21,590 nt of DNA from positions 1 to 21,590 of the forward strand of contig UQTM01000055.1 of the NCBI GenBank assembly GCA_900544025.1, given 5' to 3'. This stretch comes from an uncultured Odoribacter sp. (GTDB taxonomy: Bacteria; Bacteroidota; Bacteroidia; Bacteroidales; Marinifilaceae). This document shows, piece after piece, positions 15,859-21,590 of this stretch (the stretch's first letter is position 1; every line of letters starts with the position of its first letter). The notes under the pieces were generated by a model, which was not told the DNA's origin, ran no database searches, and was given only the letters and a program-made list of their open reading frames with translations. The translations under genes and the position numbers were made by a program.

Positions 15859-16854
15859 TTAAGAATTTAGTTCAACAAATTTTTCAAATGCTTTTTTGGC
15901 TTTTCCGCTATCGATAGAAGCCCGGGCTTCCGCTATCGCCTCTTCCAGCGATTTCTCCGGACGCAGGGTTTTAATCGCATAGGCGGCATTGGCCACGACA
16001 CAGTTGATCTGTCCGTTACCGGCCGTGCCTGCCAATACCCGGTCGAAAATCCGGGCAGCTTCTGCCACCGTATCTCCCCCCGACAGCTCTTTTTCGCTGC
16101 ATGCCGGAAATCCGGCCTGCTCAGGAGTCAAAATATCTTCACCCGAATTATCGATCACTTTAAAAGGCGAAGTCAGGGACACTTCATCATATCCGTCCAA
16201 AGAATGGACAATCGTATAATGAATACCGCTTTCCTGATAAATGTAATTATATAAACGGGCCAATTTCAAATTATACACGCCTAATAGCTGATATTGCGGT
16301 AACACCGGATTCACCAGCGGCCCCAACATATTGAAAAACGTACGTACTCCCAGCGCACGCCGCACTCCTCCCACACTTTTCAATGCCGGACTGAAAAAAG
16401 GAGCATGCAGGTAAGCCATCCGGCTTTCGTCCAGCGAACGCTGTAAGCAGGCCGGGTCTGCCGAAAACTTCACACCGTGGTGCTCCAACACATTGGAAGC
16501 TCCGCTTACCGAGCTGGCTCCGTAGTTCCCATGCTTGATCACCCGGTATCCGGCTCCCGCCACGACAAAACAAGCGGCCGTAGAGATATTGAAGGTATTC
16601 TTCCCGTCTCCCCCCGTACCGACAATATCGATCGCATCTTCTCCGTCCAGATCGATAGAGACCCGGCGTTCCAGAATCGCTTCCCGGAAACCTGCCAACT
16701 CTTCGGTAGTGATGCTCCGCATCAAAAACACCGTCATAAATGCCGAAAGCTGGCATTCATTATACATTCCGTCTGAAATATTCAGTAAAACCTGCTTGGC
16801 TTCTTCCCTGGTCAGGTTTTTATGCTCGAACATTTTATATAACAACTCTTTCAT
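15859..16854 (-). CDS. trpD: Anthranilate phosphoribosyltransferase
   Basis: TrpD joins anthranilate to phosphoribosyl pyrophosphate. The 331-residue protein has an N-terminal helical domain, the PRPP-binding GTGGDGKNTFNIST (79-92) and KHGNYGASSVSGASNVLE (107-124), and the expected ELSGGDTVAEAA near the C-terminus. It is a stand-alone enzyme, not fused to the TrpG glutaminase. It follows trpG by 44 bases and precedes trpC by 5. Confidence 0.97.
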   Translation of the reverse strand: MKELLYKMFEHKNLTREEAKQVLLNISDGMYNECQLSAFMTVFLMRSITTEELAGFREAILERRVSIDLDGEDAIDIVGTGGDGKNTFNISTAACFVVAGAGYRVIKHGNYGASSVSGASNVLEHHGVKFSADPACLQRSLDESRMAYLHAPFFSPALKSVGGVRRALGVRTFFNMLGPLVNPVLPQYQLLGVYNLKLARLYNYIYQESGIHYTIVHSLDGYDEVSLTSPFKVIDNSGEDILTPEQAGFPACSEKELSGGDTVAEAARIFDRVLAGTAGNGQINCVVANAAYAIKTLRPEKSLEEAIAEARASIDSGKAKKAFEKFVELNS

Positions 16855-16898
16855 TTTTCTCTTTTTTCATTCCTGTTTTACCTTGTTCGCAATCCTCC

Positions 16899-17465
16899 TT
16901 ACCCCTCGATCCATTTTTTCACCATCTCTTTCCCGGCGGGCGTAAGAATCGATTCCGGGTGAAACTGAACTCCACGCACATCATACGTCTTGTGGGCAAG
17001 CGCCATAATCCGGCCTTCGGCATCCTCCGCCGTAACCGTCAGGCAGTCGGGAAAATCTTCCCGGCTTACCACCCAGGAATGATAACGCCCCACATCGAAC
17101 GTATCTCCCAGCCCTTCGAACATTTTTTCCGGGGCTACGACCTTCACGGGGGTACACACCCCGTGGAATACCTCCGGCAAATTCAATAGCTTTGCGCCGA
17201 AACATTCCCCGATGGCCTGTTCCCCCAGGCAAACGCCTAAAATCCGTTTCGTGGCGGCATAACGGCGGATTACGTCCATTAATATACCCGCTTCAGAGGG
17301 TATTCCCGGACCGGGTGAAAGAATGATTTTATCGTAACGCCCTACCTCTTCCAGCGAGATTTTATCATTGCGGAAAACTTCCGTTGCATATCCTAATTCA
17401 TTTACCAAATGCACGATATTATAAGTAAACGAATCGTAATTATCGAGTATCAATATTTTTTCCAT
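16899..17465 (-). CDS. trpG: Anthranilate synthase glutaminase subunit
   Basis: TrpG releases ammonia from glutamine for TrpE. The 188-residue class I amidotransferase has the oxyanion block LSPGPGIPSEAG (49-60), the nucleophile Cys79 in GVCLGEQAIGE, and His169 and Glu171 in VQFHPES, completing the catalytic triad. The residue after GVCLG is Glu where His or Gln is more common, outside the triad. In some bacteria the same subunit also serves p-aminobenzoate synthase (PabA); its place 18 bases after trpE supports the Trp role. Confidence 0.95.
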   Translation of the reverse strand: MEKILILDNYDSFTYNIVHLVNELGYATEVFRNDKISLEEVGRYDKIILSPGPGIPSEAGILMDVIRRYAATKRILGVCLGEQAIGECFGAKLLNLPEVFHGVCTPVKVVAPEKMFEGLGDTFDVGRYHSWVVSREDFPDCLTVTAEDAEGRIMALAHKTYDVRGVQFHPESILTPAGKEMVKKWIEG

Positions 17466-17483
17466 GATTATTTCTATCCTTTA

Positions 17484-18881
17484 TCAAAAACATTCGGCAT
17501 ATTCCAGAGCTTTCATCAAAGCCCCCAGCTTATTATTCAATTCCTGCAATTCGTTCTCAGGCTTCGAATGTGCCACAATCCCCGCTCCGGCCTGCGAATA
17601 AAGGCGGTTGCCATAACTCATAAAGCTCCGGATAGTGATCGCCTGATTCAATTCGCCGTTAAAACCGATATAACCGATACATCCTCCGTATATCCCCCGG
17701 CTGTGCGGCTCGATCTCATCGATCAGCTGCATAGCCCTCACTTTGGGCGCACCGCTGAGCGTACCTGCCGGAAAAGTATCGGCAAACAACCGTAAAACGT
17801 CCGTTTCTTTCGTAACCTGCGCGCTGACCCGCGACACCATGTGAATAACATGCGAATAGTATTGTATCTGGCGTAAAAAATCGATGTGTACATTCCCGGC
17901 TCCCCGGCTCAGGTCGTTTCTCGCCAAATCGACCAGCATAATATGCTCCGCATTTTCTTTCTCATCGGCCAATAATTGCCGGGCCAATTCCGAATCGCGC
18001 ACATCGTCGCCCGTACGTTTAAAGGTTCCGGCAATCGGATCGATATAAGCCTTTCCTCCTGCCACTCTTAAATGTGTTTCCGGAGAAGAGCCGAATATCC
18101 GGAAACCGCCGAAATCGAAATAAAACAGGTAAGGAGAAGGATTCACACAACGCAGCGCCCGGTAAACATTAAAGTCGTCTCCCCTGAATCCCCGGCTAAA
18201 ACGGCGCGACAGCACAATCTGGAACACATCTCCGCGTTTGGTATGCCGGATGCCCTTTTCCACCATTTGCTTATATTCATCGTCCGTCAGCGGCGACTTT
18301 ACATCGTCCAACGCTTCGAAACCATACTGGGCGATATTGTTATTATGGATCACTCCCACCAAAGCATCCAGACGGGACGTTTCCCCATCCGGCAAATTTT
18401 CGACAATCGTCACCTGATTCTTAAAATGGTTCACCACAATGATAAAGCGGTAAAGGATATACATCATATCCGGGATTTCCCTGAATTGCTCTTCTTTGGG
18501 CTGAATATCCACAGCTTCGAAATATTTCACGGCATCGTAAGCCGTATAGCCGAAAAAACCGTTTATGCCGGTAGGGTTCTCTTCCGTCCGGAAAGAGGCG
18601 ATATACGTTTTCAGCGCTTCCACCACATCCGTATCCGGCGTAATCTTTTCCACGACCTCTTGCCCATCGGGATAACGGCAGCGAATAGCATTTTCCACCA
18701 CGGCAAAACGGGCCAAAGGCTCTACCCCGATAAACGAAAAGCTGTTTTGTGTGGTATGATAATCGGAGCTTTCCAACAAGGCCGATTGAGGAAATAAATC
18801 CCGTACCTTTAAGTATATACCCACCGGAGTTTGCAAATCCGCCGGAATAGTCTTCGTAACAATCCTCAAATGATGTTCCAT
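17484..18881 (-). CDS. trpE: Anthranilate synthase component I
   Basis: TrpE turns chorismate into anthranilate using ammonia from TrpG and is the committed step of the pathway. The 465-residue protein has an LLESSD segment (35-40), which corresponds to the tryptophan feedback-binding element, so end-product inhibition is likely kept. The chorismate-binding domain carries FGSSPETHLRV, PIAGTFKRTG, DLARNDLSRG, FPAGTLSGAPKVRAM, SRGIYGGCIGYIGF and AGAGIVAHSKPENE. Its start is 85 bases after the end of trpB, the longest gap in the operon; the gap has only a short CCGG-TACG-CCGG hairpin and no clear promoter. Confidence 0.97.
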   Translation of the reverse strand: MEHHLRIVTKTIPADLQTPVGIYLKVRDLFPQSALLESSDYHTTQNSFSFIGVEPLARFAVVENAIRCRYPDGQEVVEKITPDTDVVEALKTYIASFRTEENPTGINGFFGYTAYDAVKYFEAVDIQPKEEQFREIPDMMYILYRFIIVVNHFKNQVTIVENLPDGETSRLDALVGVIHNNNIAQYGFEALDDVKSPLTDDEYKQMVEKGIRHTKRGDVFQIVLSRRFSRGFRGDDFNVYRALRCVNPSPYLFYFDFGGFRIFGSSPETHLRVAGGKAYIDPIAGTFKRTGDDVRDSELARQLLADEKENAEHIMLVDLARNDLSRGAGNVHIDFLRQIQYYSHVIHMVSRVSAQVTKETDVLRLFADTFPAGTLSGAPKVRAMQLIDEIEPHSRGIYGGCIGYIGFNGELNQAITIRSFMSYGNRLYSQAGAGIVAHSKPENELQELNNKLGALMKALEYAECF

Positions 18882-18966
18882 ATAATTATAATTTTTCTTT
18901 TAACGGCTATAAACCTCCATTATGTTTTTCCGGCGTACCGGCATTCCCGAAGATTTTACGGCCGTA

Positions 18967-20154
18967 CTATTTTTTGTTTCGTATATCGATATAGGTTTTC
19001 ATGTCTTTATCTCCCCGTCCCGAAAGATTCACCACCACCACATCCTCCGGTTTAAACTTCTTCATTTCCAGCACGGCAAGCGCATGTGCCGATTCCAACG
19101 CAGGGATAATCCCTTCCATAGACGTCAGCCGGAAAGCAGCATCCAGCGCCTCGTCATCGGTCACAGCCAAAACTTCGGCCCGGCCTTCTTCTGCCAGGCA
19201 TGCATGTAAAGGACCGATTCCCGGATAATCCAGCCCGGCGGATACGGAATAAGGTTCTGTGATCTGTCCGTCCTCGGTTTGCATCACCAACGTACGGCTG
19301 CCATGAATGATACCTTCCCGCCCCAAATGAATGGTTGCTGCCGACTCCCCGCTATCCACACCTTTCCCGGCCGCTTCCGCCGCAATCAGCTTCACCCGGG
19401 GGGAATCCAGGAAATGATAAAAAGCCCCGGCTGCATTACTCCCGCCCCCCACACAGGCAATCACATAATCCGGCTCTTCCCGTCCTTCTTTTTCCAGTAA
19501 TTGCCGGCGCATTTCCTTACTGATCACCGATTGAAAACGGGCTACCATATCGGGATAAGGGTGAGGTCCTACCGTAGAACCGATAATATAATAGGTATCC
19601 CGAGGATTGCAACACCAATCGCGGATCGCTTCATTGGTTGCATCCTTCAGGGTTTTATTCCCGCTTTCCACCGGAACAACGGTCGCCCCCAGCATCTCCA
19701 TCTTCTCCACATTCGGCTGCTGCCGGGCTACGTCGGTCGCTCCCATATACACCACGCATTCCATGTCCATCAGGGCACATACCGTCGCAGTAGCCACACC
19801 GTGCTGCCCTGCTCCGGTTTCTGCGATAATCCGTGTTTTTCCCATACGGCGGGCCAATAAGATCTGTCCGATCGTATTGTTGATTTTATGCGCCCCGGTA
19901 TGATTCAGATCCTCCCGCTTCAAATATACTTTCGCCCCATACTTTTGGCTCAGGCGGCGGGCATAATACAAGGGGCTGGGACGTCCCACATAATCGCGCA
20001 GCAAATCGTTGAATTCCTTTTGAAAAGAATCGTCACCGATCACTTGCAGATAAGCGTTCCGTAAGTTTTCAACATTGGCATGTAGGATTTCGGGAACATA
20101 AGCCCCCCCGAACCTGCCATAATAACCGTCTTTGTTTACATTAAAATTTTTCAT
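18967..20154 (-). CDS. trpB: Tryptophan synthase beta subunit
   Basis: TrpB condenses indole with serine to make tryptophan, using pyridoxal phosphate. The 395-residue protein has the PLP lysine Lys90 in HTGAHKINN, the catalytic Glu112 in AETGAGQHGVATA, the cofactor phosphate-binding CVGGGSNAAG and SAGLDYPGIGP. It is the canonical TrpB1 type by length and motifs, so it should pair with TrpA. It is the first structural gene of the operon, far from trpA at the other end, an arrangement usual for Bacteroidales trp operons. The attenuator hairpin ends 24 bases upstream of its start codon. Confidence 0.97.
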   Translation of the reverse strand: MKNFNVNKDGYYGRFGGAYVPEILHANVENLRNAYLQVIGDDSFQKEFNDLLRDYVGRPSPLYYARRLSQKYGAKVYLKREDLNHTGAHKINNTIGQILLARRMGKTRIIAETGAGQHGVATATVCALMDMECVVYMGATDVARQQPNVEKMEMLGATVVPVESGNKTLKDATNEAIRDWCCNPRDTYYIIGSTVGPHPYPDMVARFQSVISKEMRRQLLEKEGREEPDYVIACVGGGSNAAGAFYHFLDSPRVKLIAAEAAGKGVDSGESAATIHLGREGIIHGSRTLVMQTEDGQITEPYSVSAGLDYPGIGPLHACLAEEGRAEVLAVTDDEALDAAFRLTSMEGIIPALESAHALAVLEMKKFKPEDVVVVNLSGRGDKDMKTYIDIRNKK

Positions 20155-20178
20155 ATATTTTTTTAATTTCGATACGAC

Positions 20179-20210
20179 AAAAAAAAGGCTACCGGTGTTC
20201 CGATAGCCTC
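20179..20210 (-). terminator. trp attenuator (intrinsic terminator)
   Basis: On the minus strand GGCTATCGG (20208-20200), loop AACA and CCGGTAGCC (20195-20187) form a nine-base-pair stem with one G-U pair, extended by a further A-T pair, and are followed by eight T residues (20186-20179). It lies between the leader ORF and trpB, so it would stop transcription before the structural genes. Confidence 0.92.
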
Positions 20211-20306
20211 TTATGCTGTTGAATGAATTTATTTATTTCATTACCTGACCAGATATCATAGAGCATGCGTCCCACCGGTTAAATCGGAAAGGCGCCACCA
20301 CCATGC
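20191..20306 (-). promoter_or_regulatory. trp leader RNA: competing antiterminator segments
   Basis: ACCGGTG (20279-20273) inside the leader ORF is the exact complement of CACCGGT (20197-20191), which is part of the terminator loop and 3' arm; pairing would prevent the terminator. Upstream, GCATG (20306-20302, at the first Trp codon) can pair with CATGC (20267-20263), and CGCC (20294-20291) with GGTG (20276-20273), which would hide the antiterminator segment. A ribosome stalled at the Trp codons would break this first structure and expose ACCGGTG; one reaching the stop codon would cover it. The segments are seen; the switching is inferred. Confidence 0.65.
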
Positions 20307-20330
20307 TTTATTTGTCAGTAATGTTATCAT
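20256..20330 (-). CDS. trpL: trp operon leader peptide with three tandem Trp codons
   Basis: A 24-codon ORF starts with ATG at 20330, 25 bases below the -7 box of the promoter, and ends with TGA at 20258-20256. Codons 10-12 are TGG TGG TGG (residues AWWWR). Tryptophan is the rarest amino acid, so three in a row in a tiny ORF directly before a trp operon and its terminator is diagnostic of a leader peptide. Its translation would sense charged tRNA-Trp: stalling when Trp is scarce, running to the stop when it is plentiful. The peptide itself is not expected to have a function. Confidence 0.92.
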   Translation of the reverse strand: MITLLTNKAWWWRLSDLTGGTHAL

Positions 20331-20354
20331 TGTCTTTTTTCTACTTTAACGTAA

Positions 20355-20385
20355 CAAAGATGAAAACTATTTTTCAAAAAACAAA
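20355..20385 (-). promoter_or_regulatory. Promoter of the trp operon
   Basis: TTTG at 20385-20382, a 19-base spacer and CATCTTTG at 20362-20355 match the Bacteroidota promoter pattern with one mismatch in the -7 box (C for T at its first position). Transcription would begin near 20348 and give an untranslated stretch of about 18 bases before the leader ORF. The -33 element lies only 17 bases after the stop of the small membrane ORF. Confidence 0.78.
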
Positions 20386-20401
20386 CAGTTAGAAGAAAAA
20401 A

Positions 20402-20578
20402 TTAGTCTCCGCATTGTTTTTTTTCTTTTAAAAACAAAATATACTCTCTGAACAACTGATTCTGCTCCTGCTTCAAAGCAAGAAACCTGAAAAGAAAAAC
20501 AATCAGGCAAACGGCAAAAGCAACTCCTACACAACATACGATGAAATACAGGAAAGAAAATAACATGGCACTATACAT
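20402..20578 (-). CDS. Small single-pass membrane protein, function unknown
   Basis: A 58-codon ORF (54 if the second ATG at 20566 is used) follows aroC by 27 bases on the same strand. The translation has one hydrophobic helix (MLFSFLYFIVCCVGVAF then AVCLIVFLFRF) followed by a charged, helical C-terminal half rich in K, E and Q (LKQEQNQLFREY) ending in CGD. This is the profile of a real small membrane protein with a short cytosolic coil, not of random translation. No family is recognised. It is probably co-transcribed with aroC; any link to chorismate metabolism is unknown. Confidence 0.6.
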   Translation of the reverse strand: MYSAMLFSFLYFIVCCVGVAFAVCLIVFLFRFLALKQEQNQLFREYILFLKEKKQCGD

Positions 20579-20605
20579 ACTCCATTCTTTTAAAATTCAT
20601 ATCTT

Positions 20606-21590
20606 TTATTTACAAGGAATCCCGGCTTCCAGCAATAAGTCGAGAACAACCATTGCAGCCATTGCCTCCACTACCGGAACGGCACGGGGAACGACACACG
20701 GATCGTGACGTCCGTGAGCTTCAAACTCGATCTCCTCGCCCGAACGGGTAACGGTATCCTGTTTTTGCATAATCGTCGCCACAGGCTTAAACGCCACCCG
20801 GAAATACACATCTTCCCCGTTGGTAATGCCTCCCTGCACGCCACCGGACAAATTGGTTTCCGTCCTGACCTTTCCTTCTTTCATCACAAAGGGATCGTTA
20901 TGCTGGCTTCCGCGCATAGCGGCAGCGGCAAATCCCATTCCATATTCGAATCCTTTCGTCGCATTGATACTCATCATAGCCTGAGCGAGCCTGGCCTGAA
21001 AACGGTCGAACACAGGTTCTCCCAATCCGGCAGGCATCCCCTGAACGACACAGCTTACTACCCCGCCGACGCTATCCCCCTGCTCCTTTACCTCACGGAT
21101 CAAAGCGATCATTTTTTCAGCCGTAGCGGTATCCGGACATCGGACAATGTTCGATTCCGTCTTTTCGAGTTCTACCTCCCGGTAACCGTAAGGCAGACAA
21201 ATATCGCCTACCTGCGAAGTATATCCCTGTATCGTAATGCCGTATCCGGCAAGTACCTGACGGGCGACAGCCCCTCCGACCACCCTGGCGATGTGCTCAC
21301 GTGCCGACGACCGTCCGCCTCCCCGGTAATCCCGCACTCCGTATTTCTGTTGCCAGGTATAATCGGCATGGGAAGGCCGGAACAAATCTTTCAGGTCACT
21401 GTAATCCTTACTATTTTGATTTAGATTGCGAACCATAAACCCGATAGGCATTCCCGTAGATACACCTTCAAAAATACCGGATAATATTTCAATCCGGTCG
21501 GCTTCCTCACGCGGTGTAGAAACATCCGATTGTCCGGGACGCCGCCGATCCAGCTCATGCTTTATCAACTCTGCCGATAAAGCAATACCC
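20606..21590 (-). CDS. aroC: Chorismate synthase, N-terminus beyond the window edge
   Basis: AroC makes chorismate from 5-enolpyruvylshikimate 3-phosphate with reduced FMN, the last step of the shikimate pathway. The visible part has LDRRRPGQS near the N-terminus, PSHADYTWQQKYGVRDYRGGGRSSARE, GGVQGGITNGEDVYFRVAFKP and GRHDPCVVPRAVPVVEAM, all family signatures. The frame stays open to the window end (GIALSAEL precedes the TTG at 21568), and the usual N-terminal FGESHG block is missing, so about 25-30 residues lie outside. The TTG at 21568 is not the start. Its product is the substrate of TrpE/TrpG encoded downstream on the same strand. Confidence 0.96.
   Translation of the reverse strand, partial: GIALSAELIKHELDRRRPGQSDVSTPREEADRIEILSGIFEGVSTGMPIGFMVRNLNQNSKDYSDLKDLFRPSHADYTWQQKYGVRDYRGGGRSSAREHIARVVGGAVARQVLAGYGITIQGYTSQVGDICLPYGYREVELEKTESNIVRCPDTATAEKMIALIREVKEQGDSVGGVVSCVVQGMPAGLGEPVFDRFQARLAQAMMSINATKGFEYGMGFAAAAMRGSQHNDPFVMKEGKVRTETNLSGGVQGGITNGEDVYFRVAFKPVATIMQKQDTVTRSGEEIEFEAHGRHDPCVVPRAVPVVEAMAAMVVLDLLLEAGIPCK

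Noticed and set aside
18072..18797. 241-codon open frame antisense to trpE
   Set aside because: It mirrors a strongly conserved trpE; the translation is rich in R, H and I and has no domain.
20705..21424. 239-codon open frame antisense to aroC
   Set aside because: aroC motifs occupy the same region on the other strand; no family pattern in the antisense product.
21568..21590. TTG at 21568 as the start of aroC
   Set aside because: The frame continues to the window edge with residues that fit the family, and the N-terminal chorismate synthase motifs are missing, so the gene is cut by the window.
1..21590. CRISPR arrays, insertion sequences, prophage genes, tRNA or rRNA
   Set aside because: No direct-repeat arrays, transposase or integrase motifs, terminal repeats or RNA-gene signatures were seen on either strand by reading.

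Overview
The window reads as chromosomal DNA of a Bacteroidota member, most likely order Bacteroidales. Evidence: three upstream regions carry the Bacteroidota promoter signature (TTTG, about 19-20 bases, TAnnTTTG or a one-base variant; the -33 element is degenerate in one); the tryptophan operon has the order trpB-E-G-D-C-F-A; and there are type IX secretion (T9SS) proteins of the SprE/PorW and PorE kinds. An Odoribacteraceae- or Porphyromonadaceae-like host is a guess; the sequence alone does not fix the genus.

Layout. Positions 1-252 are a structured intergenic stretch with an unresolved gene edge. 253-1521 (+) encodes a secreted histidine acid phosphatase. 1858-3618 is a small regulatory/membrane island: a three-helix membrane protein (-), and divergently an ECF sigma factor followed by a small membrane protein that may be its anti-sigma factor. 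3653-12340 (-) is a likely operon, read from right to left: mrp/apbC (Fe-S carrier-type ATPase), a SprE/PorW lipoprotein, tsaE (tRNA t6A synthesis), an alanine-dehydrogenase-like enzyme, and a TPR / beta-propeller / OmpA / SPOR-like lipoprotein resembling PorE. 12428-13135 (-) is a YgjP-type metallopeptidase. 13234-13518 (-) is a small conserved-looking protein with its own clear promoter and terminator. 13660-20154 (-) is a complete trp operon. 20402-20578 (-) is a small single-helix membrane protein, and 20606-21590 (-) is aroC, cut by the window edge.

The most informative part is the 247-base gap in front of trpB. It holds a promoter, a 24-codon leader ORF with three consecutive Trp codons, and a G+C-rich hairpin followed by eight U residues just before trpB. 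A complementary pair of segments could act as an antiterminator. This is a complete ribosome-mediated tryptophan attenuator of the classical type. aroC, which makes chorismate (the substrate of TrpE/TrpG), lies immediately upstream with no visible terminator between, so chorismate supply and the tryptophan branch may share transcripts.

No CRISPR array, transposon, phage gene, tRNA or rRNA was seen. Most of the window is conserved housekeeping and biosynthetic DNA; the less familiar parts are the trp leader, the T9SS lipoproteins, the atypical alanine-dehydrogenase homologue and the small membrane ORFs.
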